The notes below the pieces were generated by a model. That model was not told the origin of the DNA. It did no database searches and saw only the letters and a program-made list of their open reading frames with translations. A stretch of DNA of 6,428 nucleotides from assembly GCA_964429075.1 (NCBI GenBank), contig CAYSBA010000083.1:1-6428 (forward strand), in the 5' to 3' direction. This stretch comes from CAYSBA01 sp964429075 [NCBI: uncultured bacterium]. Lineage in GTDB: Bacteria > CAYSBA01. A program made the translations under genes and the position numbers. Each line of letters opens with the position of its first letter. Positions within the stretch are counted from its first letter, which is position 1. This document shows, in pieces, positions 1 to 6,393 of the stretch.

Positions 1-998
1 TAATATTCATCAATGTGTTTCAAGTAGTATCCAAAAAAGGATACTGCATAGAAGTTAACGATCTCATAGGCACTGATATAATCTATATTGTCAGGACCAC
101 AACCATCTGTCTGTGCATCATCAAGGTACTGAAGGAGTGCAGGTATATTACATATGTCAGTAAAACTGTAGTGCCCTGCTCCTTTAATCAATACCATATA
201 CACATCATCTCTATCAGAGAGGGCCTCATACATTCTCTTCTGCTCTGATTCAAAGGGTGTTGTTCTATCCATTGAACCAGCAAAGATCAAAAGGGGTATC
301 CTTACCCTCTCTATTCCCTCTTTTCCAAATAATCCATAAGGAGCCGGTGCAATTGGAATAGATGCTTTCACCCTTGGGTCATATGTGTCAAAAGAAAACC
401 CCGGGTCAGCACCTGCCACAGCAAGGGCAGTATAGCCTCCAAAGGAATGTCCTGTTACACCTATGGAATCTGGATCAATCATATTGCCAAGTATTGGATC
501 ATTTCCATGTGAATATTCAAGTACTTTATCTATTACGAATGATATGTCTTTTGGCCTTTCATAGGCATTCTGTGGTATTTTATCCTTTTTAAAATCTAAA
601 AAGGTGTTGTATTGATGGTCGCAAGCTGCTACAACATAACCGTGTGAGGCAAGAAATTGGGTATAGATTGTGGACTGAAACCTGACTCCACCGTTGCCAT
701 GTGAAAAGACGACCAGAGGGAAGGGACCATCTTGAACCGCCGGTATTGCATCTTTATATGAATCTGACTCTGCAACATTCAGATATACCTTTTTCTCCTT
801 TCCAGCCACATCATGAACTGGATACCATACCTCAGTCTTAACCAGTCTATCTCTTTCTGCATCAAACCATTCATATGTTGTTACACCCACATTATAGGGC
901 CCTTTTTCTTCAGGATCTGTAAATTTATATCCCCAGGAAACACAACCTGTAAGTAAAACAAAAAGTAGAAGTGAAAGACTCTTTTTGTGTCCTTTCAT
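1..998 (-). CDS. Lipoprotein alpha/beta hydrolase, PAF-acetylhydrolase-like (C-terminus cut off by window edge)
   Basis: The frame is open from an ATG at 998 to the left edge, giving 332 visible residues. It begins with a lipoprotein signal peptide: basic residues (MKGHKK), a Leu-rich core and the lipobox LLTGC, so Cys19 would be lipidated. Val20 and Ser21 give no inner-membrane retention signal, so I infer an outer-membrane anchor. The mature part is an alpha/beta hydrolase. It has an oxyanion-region motif SHGNGG (99-104), the nucleophile elbow GHSFGG with Ser185, a probable acid Asp244 in AGSMDRTTP, and a probable catalytic His276 in KGAGHYSF. The segment AACDHQYNTF (125-133 region) resembles the DHxxNTF stretch of plasma-type PAF acetylhydrolases and chlorophyllase-like esterases, so ester hydrolysis of a lipid or polymer is likely. 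The substrate cannot be told. The gene starts 19 bases after tolB, with a modest CAGGT ribosome binding site, so it probably shares tolB's transcript. Only a few C-terminal residues should be missing, judging by family length. Confidence 0.88.
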   Translation of the reverse strand, partial: MKGHKKSLSLLLFVLLTGCVSWGYKFTDPEEKGPYNVGVTTYEWFDAERDRLVKTEVWYPVHDVAGKEKKVYLNVAESDSYKDAIPAVQDGPFPLVVFSHGNGGVRFQSTIYTQFLASHGYVVAACDHQYNTFLDFKKDKIPQNAYERPKDISFVIDKVLEYSHGNDPILGNMIDPDSIGVTGHSFGGYTALAVAGADPGFSFDTYDPRVKASIPIAPAPYGLFGKEGIERVRIPLLIFAGSMDRTTPFESEQKRMYEALSDRDDVYMVLIKGAGHYSFTDICNIPALLQYLDDAQTDGCGPDNIDYISAYEIVNFYAVSFFGYYLKHIDEY

Positions 999-1017
999 AC
1001 TAACCTGATAAAAATTA

Positions 1018-2340
1018 CTAATCCTCCGGCCATGTTGACCATGATGGAGTTCTATGCTCTGCTCTGCCATCCGTAATCCTTATCTGAACAGAGCCATCAA
1101 AGTTACTGACATAAAGTTGATAAATTCCGCTTCTGTCTGATGAGAAAACGAGGTGTCTACCATCGGGAGACCATGAGGGATCTTCATTGTTCCCCTGATC
1201 CTGGGTGATTCGCTTTATCTCACCAGTCTCCACATTGACAGTAAATATATCAAAAATCCTTCTTTCATCCCTTGCAGTAAAGGCAATAAGATCACCCCTT
1301 GGTGACCATTGTGGATCTGTATTGTAATTACCCTGAAAGGTAAGTCTTTTAAGCCCTGTACCATCGATGTTCATAACATATATCTGCGGGGTGCCGGGTC
1401 GATTACTGACAAAGGCTATCTTTTTATCATCCGGCGAAAGGGTTGGTGAGGTGTCTATAAACCAGTCCTTTGTAAGGCGCTTTTTTATAATGCCACTGTT
1501 GTCTATTATGTATATATCAGAATCACCACCATGATTTATAGTGACAACAGCAAATCTACCATCTTCTGAGACCTGCCCCCCAAAGGCCTTGTACCTCTTT
1601 TTTAGAAATCTTCTCAATCTTTTTGTTTTGATATTCAAAACATAGAGCTCTGGTATCCCAGAACGATAGGATGTAAGTAAAAGCCTTTTTAGATCAGGAA
1701 ACCATGAAGGGAATAGATTTATACTCCCATTTTTCAAAACCACATGCTCATTGTAACCATCAAAATCTGATACACACACAGAGTATCTGCCAGAGATTTT
1801 CTTTATATATGCAATCTTTGTGTTGTATATTCCGGGTACACCTGTATAATACTCAACTACCTTGCTTGAGAAACTGTGAACAGCAGCTCTTTCTCCCTCT
1901 CTGTCAAATTCCTTTTTATACCTTAGGGCCTCTTTCATGGTTGCCACTTCAAAGAGCCTGCATTCAAGTTCAAACCCTTTCTCCTTTTTCCTGATAATAC
2001 ATTTTATAAGTCCTTCTGCACCAATATTTATCCAGTCCTGAAAATCTATTGTGTTTATTGATAGCCCCTCCTTTTCAAGGTCTGCAAGGAAACTTTTTCT
2101 ATCCAGAATATTAAAGAAGCCTGCAAATTTCATATCTTTTAAAAGTATCTTATCTATCTTTTTGATAAATTCATCCTTTATATCTCCCTCTTTTTTGGGT
2201 GGAGCTATTGCTAAAGGATAGGGCTGAAAATCTGATACATCTACATCGATTACAACTCTTGCTAATGGTGCCTGTTCATAGATTGTAAATAAAGAGATCA
2301 CATAAATGAAAATGTAAAAAACACTGAATTTCCAGCTCAT
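1018..2340 (-). CDS. tolB: TolB, periplasmic beta-propeller protein of the Tol-Pal system
   Basis: This is a 440-residue protein, close to the usual TolB length (about 430). A hydrophobic signal peptide (residues 1 to about 27, ending near EQAPLA) targets it to the periplasm. The mature N-terminus RVVIDVDV with a following Pro-Leu-Ala-Ile-Ala-Pro stretch matches the TolA-interacting start and beta strand of TolB. An alpha/beta domain follows (about 30-165). From about residue 175 there is a beta-propeller of PD40-type repeats, seen as TKIAYIKK, SDFDGYNEHVV, FPSWFPDLKRLLLTS, SPTLSPDDKKIAFVSNRPG, DPQWSPRGDLIAF and DPSWSPDGRHLVFSSDRSG. In Tol-Pal systems TolB binds Pal and helps outer-membrane constriction and integrity. 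I chose the ATG at 2340 because it overlaps the preceding stop (ATGA), follows a good GAGGG site at 2348-2352 and puts the signal peptide at the N-terminus. The in-frame ATG at 2376 would add 12 charged residues. No tolQRA or pal gene is visible nearby. Confidence 0.95.
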   Translation of the reverse strand: MSWKFSVFYIFIYVISLFTIYEQAPLARVVIDVDVSDFQPYPLAIAPPKKEGDIKDEFIKKIDKILLKDMKFAGFFNILDRKSFLADLEKEGLSINTIDFQDWINIGAEGLIKCIIRKKEKGFELECRLFEVATMKEALRYKKEFDREGERAAVHSFSSKVVEYYTGVPGIYNTKIAYIKKISGRYSVCVSDFDGYNEHVVLKNGSINLFPSWFPDLKRLLLTSYRSGIPELYVLNIKTKRLRRFLKKRYKAFGGQVSEDGRFAVVTINHGGDSDIYIIDNSGIIKKRLTKDWFIDTSPTLSPDDKKIAFVSNRPGTPQIYVMNIDGTGLKRLTFQGNYNTDPQWSPRGDLIAFTARDERRIFDIFTVNVETGEIKRITQDQGNNEDPSWSPDGRHLVFSSDRSGIYQLYVSNFDGSVQIRITDGRAEHRTPSWSTWPED

Positions 2341-2738
2341 TTCTTTTCCCTCTTCAGTTTTACTGCCAGTCCCCATATTTCAACAGACTCATCTCCACCA
2401 AAGGGCATATAAATAAAATCGGTCAATCCTACAGATGTATGTCTGAATCCAACTTTTATAACACCATCTGCTCCCAATTTTCGTACCTGTGGTATAAAAT
2501 AGTTGTGAAGTACCATATCAAGACTGACATCTCTTATTGGGATGTATAGAAATCTGAGATTACTCTTACTTACAAAGATCATACCCAGTGGTTCGTAGGG
2601 CTGCGTGATATCACCGGCGGTAATAAAGATATCCTCCTTATCTGGAAGTAATGCCACATCGATAGTTGTGCATCCTGTATAAATAAAGAGTATAATAAAA
2701 AGTATGATTTTCCATATCCTTTTTTTGATAGATAACAT
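2337..2738 (-). CDS. Small putative lipoprotein encoded directly before tolB
   Basis: From the ATG at 2738 this gives 133 residues. It opens with a textbook lipoprotein signal: MLSIKKR, then a 12-residue hydrophobic run, then IYTGC with Cys23. The -3 position is Tyr rather than Leu or Val, so the lipobox is imperfect. Thr24 does not suggest inner-membrane retention. The mature domain is about 110 residues. Its pattern, YEPLGMIFV near 48-56 followed by a helix-like stretch and KLGADGVIKVGF (87-98), resembles the small alpha/beta folds of YbjQ/DUF4156-type lipoproteins, but I do not recognise the family. Two upstream in-frame starts exist: TTG at 2774 and ATG at 2759. Both would add non-signal residues, neither has a well-placed ribosome binding site, and the TTG falls inside the putative -35 element. 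The stop overlaps the tolB ATG by four bases, so the two are probably made together. A role with TolB is inferred from this linkage only. Confidence 0.75.
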   Translation of the reverse strand: MLSIKKRIWKIILFIILFIYTGCTTIDVALLPDKEDIFITAGDITQPYEPLGMIFVSKSNLRFLYIPIRDVSLDMVLHNYFIPQVRKLGADGVIKVGFRHTSVGLTDFIYMPFGGDESVEIWGLAVKLKREKK

Positions 2739-2745
2739 ACAACAA

Positions 2746-2774
2746 AGGTTAACAGTCATACTATTGCTTGTCAA
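2746..2774 (-). promoter_or_regulatory. Candidate sigma70-type promoter for the lipoprotein-tolB-hydrolase block
   Basis: On the minus strand there is a perfect TTGACA (2774-2769), a 17-base spacer ending in TGT, and TAACCT (2751-2746). The -10 element keeps the three most important consensus bases (T, A and final T), and the TG one base before it is an extended -10 motif. The DNA just upstream is AT-rich. A start seven bases after the -10 would fall at 2739-2738, on or next to the A of the ATG proposed for the lipoprotein gene. This would let the envelope genes be transcribed apart from the ribosomal operon. It is a match by eye, and AT-rich DNA gives chance matches, so confidence is moderate. 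Confidence 0.45.
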
Positions 2775-2801
2775 TCCTTTAGCTTTTAAACAAAAATGAT
2801 A

Positions 2802-3200
2802 TTATGCCAAGGCAGACATTGATGTATCTTCAATTCCAATCCTTGCACCATGATCTGGTAACCTGAAGTTGCTGTTTGATGGAAATTCCAGAAGATGTGC
2901 TGTTTCTCTTGGAGCAAAGATTACCCGCCAGGGTTTTACCCCTCTTTTTACTTCAATAACTCTTAGATCTTTATCTACAAAAACAAGATCGATTTCAAAA
3001 AACATGAAAAAGGTATGAATATCCCTGCACCCTATAAGCATAATCCCATCCCAGGGCAAAGGTAGACGTCTTAACATCAATCCTCTGAATTTGTTTAGAA
3101 ACCCCTTTGCAATAAAACAACGATAGATCCGTTTTTGATCCCCTCCAAGATCTATATGGATAACCGATCCATCAATAAGATCATATATAGGCTTGATCAC
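2802..3200 (-). CDS. DUF192 family protein (cytoplasmic form)
   Basis: This is a 132-residue protein of the DUF192 family (PF02643), whose biochemical role is not established. The family pattern is clear: RGLMLRRLP (39-47), DGIMLIGCRDIHTFFMFFEIDLVFVD (about 51-76), a strand VIEVKRGVKPWR (81-92), then AHLLEFP (101-107). Many DUF192 proteins are exported, but this one has no signal peptide or membrane segment, so it is likely cytoplasmic. Translation starts at a GTG (3200-3198) that overlaps the TGA of the upstream lipid-kinase-like gene as GTGA. An AAAGG ribosome binding site lies about eight bases before it. The overlap suggests coupled translation with the kinase-like gene. The C-terminus ends in a short Ser/Ala-rich tail. 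Confidence 0.9.
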   Translation of the reverse strand: MIKPIYDLIDGSVIHIDLGGDQKRIYRCFIAKGFLNKFRGLMLRRLPLPWDGIMLIGCRDIHTFFMFFEIDLVFVDKDLRVIEVKRGVKPWRVIFAPRETAHLLEFPSNSNFRLPDHGARIGIEDTSMSALA

Positions 3201-4129
3201 ATTACTACCTTTATCTCTGGACCCGACCTGATAACCAGACGTTTACTGCCGTAATAAAAATCTCCATCAAGTATATATGGTACTTCCTCTTTAGATTCTA
3301 TTATTACCTCTTTTGCAACATTAATCATTGCCTTAAGGTTACTCATCTCTTTTCCAACCCAGATATTTGGTAATTCCGTTATTATACCCATAGCGCCTGT
3401 AATCAGCCCCATAATCTCAAAATGATCCCTTTTCTCTCTTACCCTTACAAATGGTTTAAATCCAAGACCAACCTGTTCTATTGTAGCCGCAAGGATAGCT
3501 GTATATTCTCTGAATGGCCATCTCCTACCATCTACACTGATATCTACTTCTAACCTCTTAAGTATCCTTTTGACAAACTCGCCTCCAACCATTGCAGAAC
3601 CGATACCTTTCAATAGTAGACCGGCTGCTCTGGCTGGTGTGGGATCATCAACAGAAAAATATTCCTTTACAAAATTTGCAACAAGTCCATTACCAAAGAT
3701 GAAGCCATACCTCTTTTCTTCTACCTCTAATAATAAAACAGACGCAAAATCAAGATCATCAAAGGATTCGGCACTCAGAATCCTTTCTAAGATAGAGAAT
3801 GTATTTCCTTTTATCCCCAATGAAACAGCGGTTGTATTCATGGTACCGCCTTTTAATATTCCGATATATGGCATGTTTTCCTTACCATAGACATGTACAA
3901 TTGCCGTAAGAGTGAGATGACATGTTCCATCACCACCGTTAATACAGATCAGATCAATCCCCTGCTCTTTAAAACTATTTACTACCTTATAAAGCTGATC
4001 AATCGTGTTGGTAACTGCAAAAACGCCCCTTTTTGCCACTTTATGTTTGAGTCGCATAACCCTCCACGGATTACGCCGATTCTTTCGCGAACGCATATTT
4101 GTTATAATCCCAACCTTAGGTCGTGACAT
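3197..4129 (-). CDS. Diacylglycerol kinase catalytic-domain protein (lipid kinase-like)
   Basis: This is a 310-residue protein of the DAGK/sphingosine kinase/YegS superfamily. These enzymes transfer phosphate from a nucleotide to a lipid hydroxyl at the membrane face. The N-terminus KVGIITNMRSRKNRR (5-19) matches the family's first strand and basic loop. The nucleotide-binding motif GGDGT is at 65-69. The second glycine motif is LKGGTMNT (92-99), the GTMNT variant in which Lys stands where many members have Pro. FGNGL (145-149) and LDGD (287-290) match later conserved sites of the fold. No signal peptide or clear transmembrane helix is seen. The start at 4129 is needed to keep the first strand, but there is no Shine-Dalgarno sequence in the 24-base gap after rplQ, so translation may depend on ribosomes finishing rplQ. 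The true substrate (diacylglycerol, ceramide or another lipid) cannot be told from sequence. Confidence 0.9.
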   Translation of the reverse strand: MSRPKVGIITNMRSRKNRRNPWRVMRLKHKVAKRGVFAVTNTIDQLYKVVNSFKEQGIDLICINGGDGTCHLTLTAIVHVYGKENMPYIGILKGGTMNTTAVSLGIKGNTFSILERILSAESFDDLDFASVLLLEVEEKRYGFIFGNGLVANFVKEYFSVDDPTPARAAGLLLKGIGSAMVGGEFVKRILKRLEVDISVDGRRWPFREYTAILAATIEQVGLGFKPFVRVREKRDHFEIMGLITGAMGIITELPNIWVGKEMSNLKAMINVAKEVIIESKEEVPYILDGDFYYGSKRLVIRSGPEIKVVM

Positions 4130-4153
4130 CGAAACAGGGGAAGTGGTACAGAT

Positions 4154-4549
4154 TTACTTTTGTACTTCCTTTGCCTCTTCCTGTCCTTTATTGTGCTCGC
4201 TTAAAAATTCAATTACCGCCATCTGAGCACAATCCCCCCTTCTAAAACCAATTTTTGTAATCCTTGTGTATCCACCCTGAACATCCTTAAAGCGGGGCGC
4301 CAGTTCCTCAAAGGCCTTTTTCAGAGCATCCTTCCCAAATAGATAGCCTGCCGCAATCCTTCTTGCGTGAAGATCACCCCTTTTTGCAAGGGTTATTACC
4401 TTTTCGACATAGCTTTTTAGTTCTTTTGCCTTTGGCAGGGTTGTTTTTATTTTTTCATGTATTATTAAACTGGTTGCCAAATTTCTCAAAAGTGCCCTGC
4501 GGTGAGCAGATTTTACATTTAGTTTTCTATGTCTTTTTCTATGTTTCAT
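4154..4549 (-). CDS. rplQ: 50S ribosomal protein L17
   Basis: A 131-residue L17, a large-subunit protein near the exit-tunnel region. The characteristic N-terminus [29 protein letters not shown] is present over residues 1-29, followed by [32 protein letters not shown] (about 33-64). The core ends with [24 protein letters not shown] (about 92-115), and a charged C-terminal tail ([14 protein letters not shown]) follows. Its length is within the normal range. It sits in its usual place after rpoA, three bases beyond the rpoA stop, with its ribosome binding site inside the end of rpoA. The downstream lipid-kinase-like gene begins 24 bases later in the same frame, with no terminator between them. 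Confidence 0.98.
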   Translation of the reverse strand: MKHRKRHRKLNVKSAHRRALLRNLATSLIIHEKIKTTLPKAKELKSYVEKVITLAKRGDLHARRIAAGYLFGKDALKKAFEELAPRFKDVQGGYTRITKIGFRRGDCAQMAVIEFLSEHNKGQEEAKEVQK

Positions 4550-4552
4550 TTT

Positions 4553-5560
4553 TTACTCCTCAGAAGGAGGTTGCCATCCACCCACATTCATATCGAGTGA
4601 GAGTCCGAGAGATTCAAGGGCTTCCTCAATCTCTTTTAGACTCTTTCTACCAAAACTCTTTTCCATCAAGAGGTCTTTCTTTGATCTGGCAACTAATTGA
4701 CCAAGATAATCGATCCCTATGGTTTTTAAACAATTTTTAGTCCTTGTTGATATCTCTAATGATTCTATCTTTTTATCAAGTAAATCCTTCTGGTTAGAAT
4801 CTATATCTTCCTTACCACCCTTCACAACCTCATGTACCTTATCAGACCTATCTTTTCCATCCAGTGATACAAAATAACTAAACTGCTCAATCAAAATCTT
4901 TGCTGCCTTAGATATTGCCTGCTCCGGTGTGACTACACCATTTGTGGTAACCTCTATGGTCAACTTGTCGTAATCTGTCCTGTCACCAACCATAACCGGG
5001 CTAACAGTAAAGTTTACCTTTCTGACTGGAGAGAATATTGCATCAATATAGATTTTACCAATCTCATCTTTGCCGTCATCAAGCTCTTCTTCTGTTACAT
5101 AACCGAATCCCCTTGCACAGAACAATTCCATATCAACCTCACCGCCCTCTTCAAGGGTCAGCAGGTAATGATCTTTATTAAGGATCTCTACACCAGAGGG
5201 GGTTTCAATATCTTTTGCAAGTATCTTCCCGGGACCCTTTACCTTTAATTTGCATACCGCTTCATCTTTATCTTCATCCATCTTAACGATAAGGCCTTTT
5301 AGGTTTAATTTAATATCTATAACATCCTCTTTAATCTTTGGAATACTCTTAAATTCATGCAGTGTACCTGCCATTTTAAAAGCGACAACAGCAGTACCTG
5401 GGATTGATGATAAAAGCACCCTTCTTAATGCATTACCCAGGGTCGTCCCGTAGCCCCTTTCGAGGGGTACACAAACAAACTTACCAAATGTCTCTGAATA
5501 ACTATTTTGATCTAACTCAACTCCTTTAGGTTGAATTATTGATGTAGAAAGATTAATCAT
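4553..5560 (-). CDS. rpoA: DNA-directed RNA polymerase subunit alpha
   Basis: A full-length alpha subunit of 335 residues, the scaffold for assembly of core RNA polymerase. The N-terminal domain (about 1-235) contains LERGYGTTLGNALRRVLLSSIPG (33-55), in which Arg46-Arg47 align with E. coli Arg44-Arg45 at the assembly interface, and later FSPVRKVNFTV and DRTDYDKLTIEV. A charged linker (about 238-262) leads to the C-terminal domain. There TRTKNCLK (272-279) places Arg273, Asn276 and Cys277 at the positions of E. coli Arg265, Asn268 and Cys269, and FGRKSLKEIEEAL (303-315) keeps the glycine-lysine turn. UP-element contact residues are thus retained. The gene starts 45 bases after rpsK, with a GGAG site six bases before the ATG. 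rpsD, which commonly precedes rpoA, is missing. Confidence 0.98.
   Translation of the reverse strand: MINLSTSIIQPKGVELDQNSYSETFGKFVCVPLERGYGTTLGNALRRVLLSSIPGTAVVAFKMAGTLHEFKSIPKIKEDVIDIKLNLKGLIVKMDEDKDEAVCKLKVKGPGKILAKDIETPSGVEILNKDHYLLTLEEGGEVDMELFCARGFGYVTEEELDDGKDEIGKIYIDAIFSPVRKVNFTVSPVMVGDRTDYDKLTIEVTTNGVVTPEQAISKAAKILIEQFSYFVSLDGKDRSDKVHEVVKGGKEDIDSNQKDLLDKKIESLEISTRTKNCLKTIGIDYLGQLVARSKKDLLMEKSFGRKSLKEIEEALESLGLSLDMNVGGWQPPSEE
4556..4561 (-). promoter_or_regulatory. rplQ Shine-Dalgarno site embedded in the end of rpoA
   Basis: The last two sense codons of rpoA (Glu-Glu, GAG GAG) form a strong GAGGAG ribosome binding site six bases before the rplQ ATG. The rpoA TAA stop lies between them. 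A ribosome terminating on rpoA therefore stops right on the rplQ initiation region, which favours coupled production of the two proteins. Confidence 0.8.
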
Positions 5561-5605
5561 CTGCCTCTCCAGAAATTGGTTTACATTAGGTAAATAGTTT
5601 TATTC

Positions 5606-6001
5606 CTATACCCTTCTCTTTTTCGGTGGTCTGCACCCATTATGTGGAATCGGAGTAACATCTCTTATTAAGGTTATTTTCAGGCCAGCTGCCTGAATTG
5701 CACGAAGGGCTGATTCTCTGCCTGCACCAGGACCCTTTACCTGTGCAATTATATTCTTTACACCGTAATCTTTGACCTTTTCTGCTGCATCTCTTGCTGC
5801 TTGTGAAGCGGCAAAAGGTGTTCCTTTACGTGATCCTTTGAAACCTATATGACCTGCCGATGACCAGCATAAGACATTACCATTCATATCTGTAAATGTG
5901 ATTATTGTGTTGTTGAAGGTTGATTTGATATGAGCAATTGCGGTCTCAATCTTTCTAACAATCTTCTTTTTTACATTTCTTCTTATTCTTTTTTTTGCCA
6001 T
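5606..6001 (-). CDS. rpsK: 30S ribosomal protein S11
   Basis: A 131-residue S11, part of the small-subunit platform near the E site and mRNA exit. Conserved blocks are easy to see: [18 protein letters not shown] (about 21-38), [29 protein letters not shown] (about 45-73), [18 protein letters not shown] and the C-terminal [18 protein letters not shown]. The N-terminal extension is rich in Lys and Arg, as usual. The gene lies 14 bases after the rpsM stop, and its AAGGAGAGGG ribosome binding site overlaps that stop codon (TAAGGAG). The next gene is rpoA rather than rpsD. Confidence 0.98.
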   Translation of the reverse strand: MAKKRIRRNVKKKIVRKIETAIAHIKSTFNNTIITFTDMNGNVLCWSSAGHIGFKGSRKGTPFAASQAARDAAEKVKDYGVKNIIAQVKGPGAGRESALRAIQAAGLKITLIRDVTPIPHNGCRPPKKRRV

Positions 6002-6015
6002 AATCTACCCTCTCC

Positions 6016-6393
6016 TTATTCCTGTCTCTTCTTTTTCTTTATCCTATTACCACGTGGGCCCTTTCTTGTACGTGCATTTGCATGCGTTTTTTGACCTCTT
6101 ACCGGTAGACCTCTTCTATGTCTGATCCCTCTATAAGTACCGAGGTCCATCAGATTCTTTATGTTCATTGATACTTCACGTCTTAATTCACCCTCTACCT
6201 TTAGGTTGTTGTATATATAGTCTCTTATTAATCTGATTTCATCTGGTGTGAGGTCTTTGGTACGTTTATCTGGAGAGACTCCTGTTGCCTCAAGGACCTT
6301 CTTTGATGTTGGAAGACCAATACCATAGATATAGGTTAATGAATAGAGTATCTTTTTATTATCAGGTATGTCTACACCTACCATTCTTGCCAT
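6016..6393 (-). CDS. rpsM: 30S ribosomal protein S13
   Basis: A 125-residue S13, a small-subunit head protein that contacts the large subunit (bridge B1) and P-site tRNA. It starts [19 protein letters not shown] and shows YIYGIG (22-27), the helix-turn region [20 protein letters not shown], and the C-terminal motif [31 protein letters not shown] (about 87-117), followed by a basic KKKKRQE tail. Its length is normal. The ATG at 6393 is the expected family start (MARxxGVDIP), but it is preceded directly by 15 A residues with no Shine-Dalgarno sequence. The ATG at 6384 would cut off the conserved MAR. Upstream is the end of a probable rpmJ, the usual neighbour. Confidence 0.98.
   Translation of the reverse strand: MARMVGVDIPDNKKILYSLTYIYGIGLPTSKKVLEATGVSPDKRTKDLTPDEIRLIRDYIYNNLKVEGELRREVSMNIKNLMDLGTYRGIRHRRGLPVRGQKTHANARTRKGPRGNRIKKKKRQE

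Noticed and set aside
15-592. Plus-strand open frames of 76-77 codons at 15-248 and 362-592.
   Set aside because: They lie antisense to the hydrolase gene, have unnatural composition (many Cys, His and Gln) and match no family pattern. They are shadows of the real gene.
2341-2376. Upstream tolB start at 2376, adding 12 residues.
   Set aside because: It would put a charged segment before the signal peptide. The ATG at 2340 has a good GAGGG site and the coupled ATGA overlap.
2791-2820. Inverted repeat TGCC-TT-GGCA at the end of the DUF192 gene, followed by a short T-rich stretch, as a terminator.
   Set aside because: The stem is only four pairs with a two-base loop, and the T stretch begins about ten bases later, so a Rho-independent terminator is not supported.
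3570-4740. Plus-strand open frames over the lipid-kinase, rplQ and rpoA genes (3570-3890, 3893-4126, 4005-4226, 4363-4740).
   Set aside because: All are antisense to clearly recognised conserved genes and show no domain or ribosome binding site of their own.
5580-5594. Small hairpin TTTAC-CTAAT-GTAAA and an ATGTAA start-stop in the rpsK-rpoA gap, as a regulatory element.
   Set aside because: A five-pair AT-rich stem is weak, and the ATG has no ribosome binding site. It is most likely chance in AT-rich DNA.
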